DNA of 64,000 nucleotides. It comes from VRUE01 sp963762205. Its GTDB lineage: Bacteria; Actinomycetota; Thermoleophilia; Solirubrobacterales; 70-9. The DNA is taken from NCBI GenBank assembly GCA_963762205.1, contig CAVXJZ010000005.1, forward strand, positions 62,001 through 126,000, given 5' to 3'. Made by a program: the position numbers and the translations under genes. Positions 43,862-53,550 of the stretch are shown piece after piece. The notes beneath the pieces were generated by a model. It saw only the letters and a program-made list of their open reading frames with translations, had not been told where the DNA came from and made no database searches. Position 1 is the stretch's first letter. Each line of letters begins with the position of its first letter.

Positions 43862-44599
43862 TCATCTGGTTCCGATCACGTCGACGAGCGCGCCGACGAC
43901 GTCGATCCCGCTGCCGGCGGTGCAGCCGGCGCCGACGACGAGGACGTCGAGCTTGTGTGAACTGGCGACGCTCGAGGCCGTCCTGCTATCCGATCCGGGG
44001 GCCACGAAGGGCATTTTGAAGTCGAAGCGGCGGGTCGCCTCGCCCGCCGTTTTGTCTTCTCCGATGGAGTAGCCGAGCAGCTCCCCGGGTTGCGGAAAAA
44101 GTGGATCCGGGGCATCGATCAGCAGGTACGCGCTCGCGACTCTCGGCGGCGTGCACCCGGCGCCGAACCTGAGGTCGTAGGCGGCGACCAGCTGGTTGTC
44201 TTCGTCGGCGTTCTGCGTGTAGGAGCCGACCGGGTACACCGTGGCCCCCGCGATCGGCACGGTCGCGTTGGAGGCGAGCCGCGCCACCCGCCGCCCGAAG
44301 ACCGTGCTGGCCGTGTCGATCTTGGCGCCGCTCACCGCGCTGTCGGCGATCTTTCCGTTGGTCACGGCGCCGTCGGCGAGCTTGGCCGCGTTGACGGAGC
44401 CGTTGCGGATCTTCGCCCTCGTCACCGCGTTCTTCTTGATCTTGGCCTTGGTGACCGCGTTGCCCTTCAGCTGCTTGGTGCCGACCGTCTTCTTGCCGAG
44501 CTGCTTGGCGGCGACCGCGGTGCCGCCGGCGAGCAGCAGGAAGATCCCGATCGTGGAGACCACGTTTGCGTAGCTGAGATGCCTGCGGATCGCGCTCAT
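43862..44599 (-). CDS. NAVTxAKI-repeat surface protein, paralogue 2
   Basis: 245 residues. The first 98 residues match paralogue 1 at nearly every position, also at DNA level (the block near 43540-43850 recurs near 44290-44600). The C-terminal domain differs, but keeps the pattern of a Cys-Thr-Pro-Pro segment (CTPPRVASAYL) and a late GAGCTAGSGIDVVGALVDV motif. 19-base spacers separate the genes, suggesting one transcript. Function unknown. Confidence 0.78.
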   Translation of the reverse strand: MSAIRRHLSYANVVSTIGIFLLLAGGTAVAAKQLGKKTVGTKQLKGNAVTKAKIKKNAVTRAKIRNGSVNAAKLADGAVTNGKIADSAVSGAKIDTASTVFGRRVARLASNATVPIAGATVYPVGSYTQNADEDNQLVAAYDLRFGAGCTPPRVASAYLLIDAPDPLFPQPGELLGYSIGEDKTAGEATRRFDFKMPFVAPGSDSRTASSVASSHKLDVLVVGAGCTAGSGIDVVGALVDVIGTR

Positions 44600-44618
44600 C
44601 GTGGGTTCCCCGGCTCTC

Positions 44619-45320
44619 TCATCTGGTTCCGATCACGTCCAGGGTGACCCCGGTCAGGCTGACCCCGCTGCCGGCGGTGCAGGTGCCCGAGCCGAGGTAG
44701 AGGTCGAACTTGCGGGTCGTGTCGGCGGCAGGGGCCGTGCGATGGAGGGCGGCCCCGAGCGCCGGGTACGGGCCGATCTCGAGCCGCCGCGTGACGGCGC
44801 CGGCGCCTTTGTCTTCGACGACGGCGTAGCCCGCGAAGTCTCCGGGGAGGGGGATCGCCGGATTGAGCGCGTCGATCAGGAGAACGACCGTGGCGTGGCG
44901 TGGCTGGGTGCAGCCGGCGTCGAACCGGATGTCGAGCGCCCCGATGTACTGGTTGTCTTCGCCCGCGTGCTGGGTGAAGCTGCCGAGCGGATAGGGGGCT
45001 CCGCCCGCGAGCGGCACCACCTCGGACTTCTGCAGGCGGCCCACCCGCCGCGCGAAGACCGTGCTGGCCGTGTCGATCTTGGCGCCGCTCACCGCGCTGT
45101 CGGCGATCTTTCCGTTGGTCACGGCGCCGTCGGCGAGCTTGGCCGCGTTGACGGAGCCGTTGCGGATCTTCGCCCTCGTCACCGCGTTCTTCTTGATCTT
45201 GGCCTTGGTGACCGCGTTGCCCTTCAGCTGCTTGGTGCCGACCGTCTTCTTGCCGAGCTGCTTGGCGGCGACCGCGGTGCCGCCGGCGAGCAGCAGGAAG
45301 ACGAAGAGCGTCGACATCAC
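44619..45320 (-). CDS. NAVTxAKI-repeat surface protein, paralogue 3 (short start)
   Basis: 233 residues from the GTG at 45320. It matches paralogues 1 and 2 from LLLAGGTAVAAKQLG onward. Upstream codons still encode a related segment (VRRHLTYANV), but no ATG or GTG lies where the others begin, so its start is shortened or the original start codon was lost. The C-terminal domain (CTQPRHATVVLL, CTAGSGVSLTGVTL) is divergent. It is the first gene of the array in transcription order. Confidence 0.72.
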   Translation of the reverse strand: MMSTLFVFLLLAGGTAVAAKQLGKKTVGTKQLKGNAVTKAKIKKNAVTRAKIRNGSVNAAKLADGAVTNGKIADSAVSGAKIDTASTVFARRVGRLQKSEVVPLAGGAPYPLGSFTQHAGEDNQYIGALDIRFDAGCTQPRHATVVLLIDALNPAIPLPGDFAGYAVVEDKGAGAVTRRLEIGPYPALGAALHRTAPAADTTRKFDLYLGSGTCTAGSGVSLTGVTLDVIGTR

Positions 45321-45441
45321 GTTGGCGTATGTGAGATGTCGGCGGACGATCGCTGGAGACTTGCAGGCGGGTCGGCGTCCGTCAAGCAGATGGCCGAAAT
45401 GCGGTCGCGGGCCGTGGGCGAGGGACCGTTCGGACCGGCGG

Positions 45442-46488
45442 TCACCCTCCGGAGGAAGCCCGCTCGGCGGCCTCGGCCAGGCTCTCGACGACCCTGGCGA
45501 AGTATTCGACGCCCTCGTCGACCTTGCCGTAGCCGCCGGCCCTGTAGCGGGCGTAGACCCCCTCGAGGATGATCGCCAGCTTCCAGTAGCCGAGGGCGAC
45601 GAAGAAGTCGAGGCGGGAGAGGTCGCGGCCGGAGCGCTCGGCGTAGCGCTCGCGCAGCGCGTCCCGGTCGGGGAAGCCGGGCGCCAGGTTCGCCGGCTGG
45701 CCGAGCGAGGTCGCCTCCTCGCCCGAGCGCGGCCAGTAGACCATCAGCAGGCCGACGTCGGCGAGCGGGTCCCCCAGCGTGCAGAGCTCCCAGTCGACCA
45801 CGGCGGCCACCTCGCCCGCCGGGGTGAGGATCATGTTGTCGAGGCGGTAGTCGCCGTGGACGATCGTCGCCGGCCCCTGCTCGGGGATCTCCGCGGCGAG
45901 GCGGTCGTGGACCTCGTCGACGAGCGGCAGCTCGCGCGTCTTCGACTTCTCCCACTGCCCCTGCCAGCGATGCAGCTGGCGGGCGACGTAGTCCTCCTTG
46001 CGGCCGAGCTCGCCGAGGCCGGCGGCGTCGGGGTCGACGGCGTGGATCTCGACCAGGGTGTCGACGACGCGCTCGGCGATCGCGCGGCGGTCGTCGTGGT
46101 CGGGGAAGGCCTCGGCCTCGGCCAGGCCGCGCAGGACCGGGCCCTCGACGAACTCCATCACGTAGAAGGGCGCTCCGTTGACGCTCTCGTCCTCGCAGAG
46201 GCCGACCACCGGCGCCACCGGCACCGACGTGGCGGCGAGCGCCGAGACGACCCGGTGCTCGCGGGCCATGTCGTGGGCGGAGCCCAGACGCTTGCCCAGC
46301 GGCGGGCGGCGCAGCGCCCACTTCCTGCCGCCCGAGTCGGTCGCGCGGTAGGTCAGGTTCGAGTGCCCGCCCGCGATCCGCTCGAAGCGGAGCGGCGGCT
46401 CCGCCCCGGGCACCCTCTCGGTGAACCACGCCTCCACCCCGGCGCCGTCGATCCCGTCGGGGGTGCCTGTAGCCTCATCGCCCATCAT
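45442..46488 (-). CDS. APH-family phosphotransferase (FadE-linked type)
   Basis: 348 residues. Kinase-like fold: RFERIAGGHSNLTYRATD (nucleotide region), the catalytic loop IVHGDYRLDNMIL and the metal-binding AVVDWELCTLGDPLADVG. This subgroup, common in actinobacteria, is often encoded near acyl-CoA dehydrogenases, as here (41783). A role in 4-phosphorylation of hydroxyacyl-CoA has been described for the related human ACAD10/11-type enzymes; applying it here is inference. Start ATG 46488 (a second ATG follows at once). Its 5' end abuts the divergent histidine kinase start. Confidence 0.85.
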   Translation of the reverse strand: MMGDEATGTPDGIDGAGVEAWFTERVPGAEPPLRFERIAGGHSNLTYRATDSGGRKWALRRPPLGKRLGSAHDMAREHRVVSALAATSVPVAPVVGLCEDESVNGAPFYVMEFVEGPVLRGLAEAEAFPDHDDRRAIAERVVDTLVEIHAVDPDAAGLGELGRKEDYVARQLHRWQGQWEKSKTRELPLVDEVHDRLAAEIPEQGPATIVHGDYRLDNMILTPAGEVAAVVDWELCTLGDPLADVGLLMVYWPRSGEEATSLGQPANLAPGFPDRDALRERYAERSGRDLSRLDFFVALGYWKLAIILEGVYARYRAGGYGKVDEGVEYFARVVESLAEAAERASSGG

Positions 46489-47789
46489 GAGAGTTCGCGC
46501 GTCGCTCCCGGCGCGAGGGACGAGAGGTGCACGCTTGGCCGTTCCGCACTCATCCAGCCAAGAATATGCACGACGGCGCCGCAGACGGCTGAGCCCGTCG
46601 CTGGCGAACCGGCTGACGATCGGCTTCGCGATCGCCTTCGCCGTGCTCACCGGCCTGGCGGTGATCGGCGTCGCCCGCTTCCTCCAGCAGCGCCAGGACT
46701 TCGAGGACGCGATCGCGCGCTCCTACGAGATCGAGATTTCCGCCCGCAACCGCCTCGCGGAGGACCGCAACCCGGGCGTGGCGCGCGCGAGCGTCGCCGC
46801 GCAGCAGCGCGCCCGGACCGAGCTGCGCAGCGACATCGACGGCGAGACGCGGGACACGGCGCTGCTGGTCGGCGCCGGCCTGATCGCCGGCCTGACCGGC
46901 GCCGCCCTGCTCTTCAGCGGCCTGATCGCCTCGATGCGCCGGCCGCTGGAGGAGCTCGTCGAGGCCTCCGGGCGGCTGGCCGGCGGCGACCTCACGCGCC
47001 CGGGTGAAGGTCGGCGGGCTCTCGGAGACCGCGGCCCTCGGGGCGGCGTTCAACGAGATGGCCGACGAGCTGCAGCGGCGAGCCGGCGAACGCGACCGCC
47101 TCGACCGCATGAGGGACGAGTTCGTGCTCACCGCGTCACACGAGCTGCGCAGCCCTCTGACCTCGGTTCAGGGCTTCGCCGAGCTGCTGATGCTGGAGCG
47201 CGACCAGCTCACCCCCAAGCAGGCGGACACGGTCGAGATCATCATCGACAACACCCGCCATCTCGTGCGCCTGCTCAACGACCTGCTCGACCTTGCCCGC
47301 AGCGACGCCGGACGGCTGACGATCAAGCCGGTGCCCACCGAGACGAGGGCGCTGATCGCCGACGCGGTGCGGACGATGCGGGGCCAGACCGAGGCGGCCG
47401 GGCAGGTGATCTCCGAAGAGGTCGAGGAAGGGCTGCCCGAGATCGTCGTCGACCCCGATCGCATACGCCAGGTACTGGTCAACCTGCTTACCAACGCGCA
47501 TGAGTACTGTCCCGAACGAGCGTCGATCCGGGTCGCGGCGACCAGGGTGGGTGCCGAGGTGAAGATCAGCGTGACCGACGACGGACCCGGCATCCCCGAA
47601 GAGCAGCTTGCGCACATCTTCGAGCGCTTCACCCGCGGCGACGCGGGGCTGACCCAGCGCGTCGGCGGCACCGGCCTCGGGCTTGCGATCTCGAAGTCCC
47701 TGGTCGAGCTGCACGGCGGCAGGATCGAGGCCGAGTCCGAGCCGGGCGAGGGCTCGAGCTTCCACATGCTGCTGCCGGCGGTGGGCTGA
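46487..47789 (+). CDS. sensor histidine kinase, split by a 1-base shift
   Basis: The reconstructed product has about 433 residues. Two membrane helices (about 45-65 and 125-150) flank an extracytoplasmic sensor. A HAMP linker (PLEELVEASGRLAGGDLTRRV) leads to HisKA with phospho-acceptor His in LTASHELRSPLTSVQ and HATPase_c with NLLTNAHEY, TDDGPGIPEEQLAHIF and GTGLGLAISK. The frame breaks inside HAMP at a CCC run (46999-47001); removing one C restores GGDLTRRVKVGGLSETAAL. Its partner is the receiver at 47789, whose ATG overlaps its stop. Confidence 0.86.
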
Positions 47790-48157
47790 TGCCGCGGGTG
47801 CTGATCGCCGACGACTCCGAGACGATCCTGCTGCTGCTGCGGACGAGGCTGGAGATGGAGGGCTACGAGGTCGTGACCGCCGCCGACGGCCAGGAGGTGA
47901 TGGACGCGATCCACGCCGCCGGCGAGGCCGGCTCCCCGGACCTGCTCCTGCTCGACGCGATGATGCCGCGCAAGTCGGGCATCGAAGCGCTGCGCGAGCT
48001 GCGGGCCGAGGGAGTCGACACCCCCGCCCTGATCGTCAGCGCCCACCAGGACGCCGGCGACGCCGGCTCGCCCAGCGAGCTCGAGGTGAGCGGATACGTG
48101 ACCAAGCCGATCGACTTCGAGCGGCTCTTCGACGAAATCCGCGAGTTGACAGGTTAA
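47789..48157 (+). CDS. single-domain response regulator (receiver only)
   Basis: 122 residues, CheY-like. Acidic pair in VLIADDSE, phospho-acceptor Asp in LLLLDAMMPRKSG and Lys in SGYVTKPIDF. No output domain, so signalling probably goes through protein contacts. It overlaps the histidine kinase stop by one base and is followed by a large cruciform-like element. Confidence 0.9.
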   Translation: MPRVLIADDSETILLLLRTRLEMEGYEVVTAADGQEVMDAIHAAGEAGSPDLLLLDAMMPRKSGIEALRELRAEGVDTPALIVSAHQDAGDAGSPSELEVSGYVTKPIDFERLFDEIRELTG

Positions 48158-48254
48158 AGAAGGGACGAGGCAGCCCAGCTCCGGACTCGCCGTCCGGCCA
48201 GTTGGCCGGACGGCTCTGAGTATCCGCCCGTCACAGGGCTGCCTCGTCCCTTCT
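48158..48254. repeat. large nested inverted repeat between convergent genes
   Basis: 97 bases. Perfect 19-base outer arms at 48158-48176 and 48236-48254 (agaagggacgaggcagccc and its complement) begin directly after the receiver stop. Inside is a perfect dyad gccgtccggcca (48189-48200) / tggccggacggc (48203-48214). It lies between the receiver and the convergent DEAD-box gene, so a bidirectional terminator is possible. It is much longer and more regular than needed, however, and its nested design matches the other palindromic elements here. Confidence 0.8.
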
Positions 48255-48291
48255 CTCAATCCGCCCAGCAGCTCGCGGCGAAGAGCCGCCC

Positions 48292-49795
48292 CTAGGAGCG
48301 GGCGATCTCCAGCCGGATTTCCTTGCCCTTCAACTTCGTCCCGTCGAGGAACTCGACCGCGCGCTCGGCCTGGTCGGGGTCGACCTCGACGAAGGAGAAT
48401 CGGTGCAGGACGCGGACGTCGTGGACCGTGCCCTCGGGCAGGACGGCGCCCTCGTGGAGGGCCCAGCGCAGGTCCTCCTCGACGATCCCGCTGCGCTCGC
48501 CGCGGTTGACGAAGAGCTTCACGGACTTCCCGTTCGCCTGCGGCGGTGGAGCGGCCTTCTCGTCGGCGCCGGCGGGGGCCTCCGCCTCGGCCCCGTTCCT
48601 CTCGGCCCGCTCGCGCCCGCGCTCGCGTCGCCGCGGCCGCGGGGCGTGCTCGAGCCGGTCCTCGGGGCTCTCCCACTCGCCGATCGAGGTCTTCACGTCG
48701 CGCTCGATGCGGTCGATCTCGTCGCGCTGGGCGGGCGTGACCAGGGTGATCGCCCGCCCCGTGCGGCCGACCCGCCCCGTGCGGCCGATGCGGTGGACGT
48801 AGACCTCCGAGGAGGCGGGCACGTCGTAGTTGATGACGTGGGTCACGTGCTCGATGTCGAGGCCTCGGGCGGCGATGTCGGTGGCGACCAGCAGCCGCAC
48901 ACGATGATCCTTGAAGGAGATCATCACCCCGTCGCGGACGCCCTGGCTGAGGTCACCGTGCAGGGCCTTGACGTCGAGCCCTTTGTCCTTGAGCGTCTTC
49001 TCGAGTCGCGAGGCGCCGATTTTGGTCCGGGTGAAGATGATCGCCTGCTCGGGCTGTTCGGTCTTGAGCAGCTCGACCAGCCGGCTCGCCTTCTCCTTCG
49101 CGGGCACCTCGATGAAGGCCTGTGCGATCGCGTCGACGGTCAGTTTCTTCGGCGTGATTTTGATCGTCACCGGCTCGTACATATAGCCCTCGGCGAGCTT
49201 CTTGATCGGCGGCGGGATCGTCGCCGAGAAGAGGGCCGTCTGGCGGCCGCTCGGGCACATCCGCAGGATCTTCTCGACGTCCTCGATGAAGCCCAGGTCG
49301 AGCATCTCGTCGGCCTCGTCGAGGACGACGTAGCGGGCGGCGGTCAGGACCAGCGAGCGGCGCGACATCAGGTCCATCATCCGACCGACGGTAGCGACGA
49401 CGACCTGGGCGCCGGCACGCAGCTGCGCCTGCTGCGACTTGATCGGGGCGCCGCCGAAGACGGCGACGATCTCGACGTCGAGGTGCTCGGCGTAGGCGCG
49501 CAGCGCCTGGGTCACCTGGATGCAGAGCTCCCGGGTCGGGGTGAGGACGACCGCCTGCACCTCGTCGTTGTCGGGGTCCAGGTACTGGAGTAGGGGCAGC
49601 CCGAAGGCCGCCGTCTTGCCGGTCCCGGTCTGCGCCTGGCCGATCACGTCGTGGCCGCGCGAGCAGCTCCGGGATCGCCTGCGCCTGGATCGGCGTCGGC
49701 TCGTCGAAGCCGAGCTCGTCGATCGCCTGCTGGATCCCCTCCGCCAGCCCCAGGTCCTTGAAGGCCATTGTCTTGGCGGCCTCGTCGGCGCTCAT
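48292..49795 (-). CDS. DEAD-box RNA helicase, split by a 1-base shift
   Basis: The reconstructed product is about 500 residues, similar to CshA/DeaD. Q motif FDEPTPIQAQAIPELL, motif I AQTGTGKTAAF, PTRELCIQV, motif II VLDEADEMLD, motif III SATIP, ATDIAARGLDIEHVTHVINY and motif VI HRIGRTGRVGRTG are all present. It ends in a basic linker and a DbpA-like RNA-binding domain (KLFVNRGERSGIVEEDLRWAL ...). The break is between LL and AGHDVIGQAQTG: removing the base at 49657 joins the frames. It overlaps the quinone oxidoreductase stop by four bases. Confidence 0.9.
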
Positions 49796-50739
49796 CGGCT
49801 GGGGTCCAGGAGAAGCTTGCCCGAGGTACGGCGGGCGATCAGGTCTTCGTGGGCGCGCGCCGCTTCGCTCAGGGGATAGACGCCGCCGATCGTGACCTCC
49901 AGCTCACCCGAGGCGACCGCCCCGAGCAGCTCGCCGATCATCGGCGCGACGAGGTCGAGTCGGGCGAGCAGGTGGACCAGCCAGAAGCCGATCACGGCCT
50001 TCGAGCCGCGCAGCAGGGCGGCGGTCGAGACGTCGCGCTGTTCGCGCGAGGCGATGCCGAAGACGACCATCCGGCCAAACGGCGCGAGCACGCCGAGCTC
50101 GGCGTCGAACGCGTCGCCGCCGCTCATCTGAAGGACGGCGTCGACCCGCTTGCCGTCGTTGGCTTCGCGGATCGCGGCGCCCAGGTCCTCGCTGCGCGAG
50201 TCGATCGCGGCGTCGGCGCCGAGGCGCTCGACCAGCGCCCGTTTCTCCTCGCTCGACGCGAGGCCGATCACCCTCGCCCCGGCGCGCTTGGCGATCTGCA
50301 CGGAGAGCGAGCCGGTGCCGCCGGCGGCAGCCTCGACGACGATCGTCTCCCCCTCCTCGATGCGGGCGCAGTTGCGGACGAGGCCGATCGCGGTGAGGCC
50401 CTGGAGCAGGAGCGCCGCCGCCTGGTCGTCGGAGACCTCGTCTGGGACGGGGATCAGCATCGCCTCGGGGACGGCGGCCTTCTCGGCGTAGGCGCCGGAG
50501 GCGAGGATCGCCGCCACCCGGCGCCCGTCGGGCGTGCGGCCGCTGATCTCGGCGCCGGGGATGAGCGGCAGGGCCTGCTCGGCCAGGTAGTCGTTGCGGG
50601 TCGCGTGGGTGTCGGCGAAGTTGATGCCGCTGCGCGCGACCTCGACCAGGACCTCGCCCTCGCCGGGCGTCGGGTCCGGAACCTCGGCGTGGCTGAGCAC
50701 CTCCGGCCCGCCGAACTCCTCTATCTGGATCGCCTTCAT
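49792..50739 (-). CDS. NADPH:quinone oxidoreductase (zinc-free MDR family)
   Basis: 315 residues. The MDR-family N-terminal GroES-like domain (MKAIQIEEFGGPEVL, GINFADTHATRNDYL) and NADPH-binding Rossmann motif AAAGGTGSLSVQIAKRAGARVIG place it among quinone oxidoreductases. The catalytic and structural zinc cysteines of alcohol dehydrogenases are absent. The C-terminal EAARAHEDLIARRTSGKLLL is typical. Overlaps the helicase start by four bases, so the two are likely cotranscribed. Confidence 0.9.
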   Translation of the reverse strand: MKAIQIEEFGGPEVLSHAEVPDPTPGEGEVLVEVARSGINFADTHATRNDYLAEQALPLIPGAEISGRTPDGRRVAAILASGAYAEKAAVPEAMLIPVPDEVSDDQAAALLLQGLTAIGLVRNCARIEEGETIVVEAAAGGTGSLSVQIAKRAGARVIGLASSEEKRALVERLGADAAIDSRSEDLGAAIREANDGKRVDAVLQMSGGDAFDAELGVLAPFGRMVVFGIASREQRDVSTAALLRGSKAVIGFWLVHLLARLDLVAPMIGELLGAVASGELEVTIGGVYPLSEAARAHEDLIARRTSGKLLLDPSR

Positions 50740-50783
50740 CGGAGCGGAAGTGTCGCAGGGGAGCCGCTACCCTGCCGTGCCGT

Positions 50784-51714
50784 ATGTCACTGACCGTCGT
50801 CGGCTCGATCGCGTTCGACTCCGTCCGCACCCCCTTCGGGGAGCGCGAGCGGATGCTCGGAGGCACCTCGGTCCACTTCTCGCTGGCCGCCCGCTTCTTC
50901 ACCGAGGTGCGACCGGTGGGCCCGGTCGGCGACGACTTCGGCGACGCCGAGATCGACGTCCTCGCCAGCCGCGGCGTCGATCGTCGACGACATCGAGCGC
51001 ATACCCGGCGGGAGGTCGTTCTTCTGGCGCGGCCGCTACGAGTACGACCTCAACGTCGCCCACACCGAGGACACCGAGCTCGGGGTCTTCGGCGAGTTCG
51101 AGCCGAAGCTGTCCGACGCCTCGAGGGCGGCCGACGTCATCTTCCTCGCCAACATCCAGCCCGACCTGCAGCGCCAGGTCCGCTCCCAGTGCACGGAGGC
51201 CCGCTTCTACGCGCTCGACTCGATGAACCTCTGGATCGACACGGCCAGGGACTCGCTGCTGGCGGCGATCTCCGAGGTCGACTGCGTGATCGTCAACGAC
51301 GCCGAGATCCGCCAGCTGACCGGCGAGTCCAACCTGGCGCGGGCCGCCCGCGCCGTGATGGAGATGGGCCCGCGGGCGGTGGTCGCCAAGCAGGGCGAGT
51401 ACGGGGCGGCGCTCTTCACCGACAGCGGCTTCTTCGCCCTTCCCGGCTTTCCGCTCGAGGACGTCAGGGACCCGACCGGAGCCGGCGACAGCTTCGCCGG
51501 CGGCTTCCTCGGCTACATCGACAGCCACGAGGGCGAGATCGACGACGTCTGCCTGCGGCGGGCGATGGGCTACGGGACGGTGCTCGCCTCGTTCAACGTC
51601 GAGGAGTTCGGCACCGAGCGGGTCGCGCGCCTGACCCGGGAGGAGATCGACGAGCGCTTCGACCAGCTGCGCGAGATGACGAACTTCGACATCCTTCCCG
51701 CGTCTGCGAAGTAG
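50784..51714 (+). CDS. PfkB-family sugar/nucleoside kinase, split by a 1-base shift
   Basis: The reconstructed product is about 309 residues. The N-terminal block SLTVVGSIAFDSV and GGTSVHFSLAA, and the C-terminal signature DVRDPTGAGDSFAGGFLGY with catalytic Asp, place it in the ribokinase/PfkB family. The first 65 residues are in another frame. Removing one C near 50982 gives a continuous SRGVDVDDIERIPGGRSFFW. It may phosphorylate a sugar or a nucleoside; not determinable. Divergent from the quinone oxidoreductase. Confidence 0.85.
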
Positions 51715-51801
51715 CGCCCAGCGTCACGAGGCCGCAACAGGCCTGCAAGCCCGAGCCTGCGATACTGAATTCTCCTTCGGAATCGAGTTCGAGGAGGGGT
51801 G

Positions 51802-53202
51802 ATGGCCACCGAGCAGGAGAGCAGCACCGCAACCGCCGAGGGCGGGGGCGCCACCGGCTCCGAGACCCTGACGGTCACCGACAACCGCACCGGCAGGACC
51901 TACGAGCTGCCGATCGCCGACAACACGATCCGCGGCCTGGACCTGCGCCAGATCAAGGTCGACGAGGACGAATTCGGGATGCTCTCCTACGACCCGGCGT
52001 TCACCAACACCGCGTCCTGCCGGTCGTCGATCACGTTCATCGACGGCGACGCCGGGATCCTCGAACACCGCGGCTACTCGATCGAGCAGCTCTGCGAGCA
52101 CTCCACCTTCCTCGAGGTCGCCTACCTGCTGATCTTCGGCGAGCTGCCGACCGCCGCGCAGCTCGAGCGCTGGGTCTTCGACATCACCCACCACACCTAC
52201 GTCCACGAGGACCTCAAGCACCTCTTCCAGGGCTTCCGCTACGACGCCCACCCGATGGGGATGCTGCTCGCCGGCGTCGGCGCGCTCTCCACCTTCTACC
52301 CGGGCGCAAAGCAGACCGAAGACCCCGAAGAGCGCTACATGGCGGCGGTCCGGCTGCTCGCCAAGGTGCCGACCCTGGCGGCCTTCTCCTACCGCCACAA
52401 CATGGGCTTCCCCTACGCCTACCCGGACAACGACCTCAACTACTCCGAGAACTTCCTCTCGATGATGTTCAAGAAAACGGAAGCGCAGCACGTCCCCAAA
52501 GAGGCCCTCTCGAAGGCGCTGGACGTGCTCTTCATCCTCCACGCCGACCACGAACAGAACTGCTCGACCAACGCCGTGCGCGGCGTGGGCTCGTCCGACG
52601 TCGACCCGTACTCGGCGGTCGCCGCCGGGGTCGCGGCGCTCTACGGACCGCTGCACGGCGGAGCCAACGAGGCGGTGCTGCGAATGCTGCGGAGGATCGA
52701 ATCGCCGGACAACATCCCCGACTTCCTCGAGCGGGTGAAGGGGCGCGAGGAGAAACTGATGGGCTTCGGCCATCGCGTCTACAAGAACTACGACCCGCGG
52801 GCGCGAATCATCCAGCAGCACATGGACGAGGTCTTCGAGGCCACCGAGTACAACCCGCTGGTCGAGATCGCCCGCGAGCTCGAGAAACGCGCCCTCGACG
52901 ACGACTTCTTCACCTCGCGCAAGCTCTACCCGAACGTCGACTTCTACTCCGGGATCATCTACGAGGCGCTCGAGATCCCGACCAACATGTTCACCGTGAT
53001 CTTCGCCATCCCCCGCACGGCGGGCTGGATCGCACAGTGGATGGAGATGAAAGACGACCCCGAGCAGAAGATCGCCCGTCCGCGGCAGATCTACACGGGA
53101 GAGCGTCAGCGCGAGTACCTCGCGCTCGGCGACCGCGAGGGGCCGGAGAAAATCATCGGCCCGCCCGCCCGCAGGCCGAAACGGCCGCGGCGCGGCGCCT
53201 GA
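51802..53202 (+). CDS. gltA: citrate synthase
   Basis: 466 residues from ATG 51802, with GAGGAGG five bases upstream. Condenses oxaloacetate and acetyl-CoA. The catalytic residues appear as His in HADHEQNCSTN, His in GPLHGGANEAV and Asp in NVDFYSGIIY; GFGHRVYKNYDPRA is the substrate-binding block. The N-terminal 30 residues before VTDNRTGR are acidic and low-complexity. The length is that of the hexameric type II group. The TCA-cycle enzyme kgd is encoded 9 kb away. Confidence 0.97.
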   Translation: MATEQESSTATAEGGGATGSETLTVTDNRTGRTYELPIADNTIRGLDLRQIKVDEDEFGMLSYDPAFTNTASCRSSITFIDGDAGILEHRGYSIEQLCEHSTFLEVAYLLIFGELPTAAQLERWVFDITHHTYVHEDLKHLFQGFRYDAHPMGMLLAGVGALSTFYPGAKQTEDPEERYMAAVRLLAKVPTLAAFSYRHNMGFPYAYPDNDLNYSENFLSMMFKKTEAQHVPKEALSKALDVLFILHADHEQNCSTNAVRGVGSSDVDPYSAVAAGVAALYGPLHGGANEAVLRMLRRIESPDNIPDFLERVKGREEKLMGFGHRVYKNYDPRARIIQQHMDEVFEATEYNPLVEIARELEKRALDDDFFTSRKLYPNVDFYSGIIYEALEIPTNMFTVIFAIPRTAGWIAQWMEMKDDPEQKIARPRQIYTGERQREYLALGDREGPEKIIGPPARRPKRPRRGA

Positions 53203-53550
53203 GTGCCGAGCTGGAAGCTGACCGTCCGGCACGGGCCCGAGGTCGAGCGTCGGAGCTTCGACGGCCTCGACGAGGCGGTGGCGGCGATGCGGGAGAGGGC
53301 GCTGGCGATCCGGGCGGAGGGCCCGGTGGGGAAGGTGTCCGGCTTCAGGGACTACGAGCCGCGCGACCAGGTCCATGCGCGCCTGCAGCTCTCCGGCGGT
53401 GGGATGTTGCGCCGGGCGACGGCGGGCGTCGACGTGCGCGGCAACGGCGAGTTCGTCCCCTACAGCGGCGGCGTCAGGCGCGAGGAGCTCGACCCGAGCG
53501 GCCACGAGACGCCGTTCGACGTCGTCCGCGAGACTCTGGGCCGAGATTAG
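53203..53550 (+). CDS. conserved hypothetical protein downstream of gltA
   Basis: 115 residues from GTG directly at the end of gltA (no gap). The sequence is basic and has no membrane segment: FDGLDEAVAAMRERALAIR and a C-terminal GEFVPYSGGVRREELD. Homologues occur behind citrate synthase or in other positions in related actinobacteria as far as I recall; the function is unknown. Its stop codon lies in the left arm of the hairpin at 53548-53586. Confidence 0.65.
   Translation: MPSWKLTVRHGPEVERRSFDGLDEAVAAMRERALAIRAEGPVGKVSGFRDYEPRDQVHARLQLSGGGMLRRATAGVDVRGNGEFVPYSGGVRREELDPSGHETPFDVVRETLGRD

Noticed and set aside
43108..45320. Diversity-generating retroelement target array
   Set aside because: No reverse transcriptase, template repeat or adenine-biased variation pattern was visible. 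The variable halves differ too widely for such mutagenesis.
46550..47131. Minus-strand open frame opposite the histidine kinase
   Set aside because: Its product lacks motifs and overlaps the well-defined sensor and HAMP regions on the plus strand.
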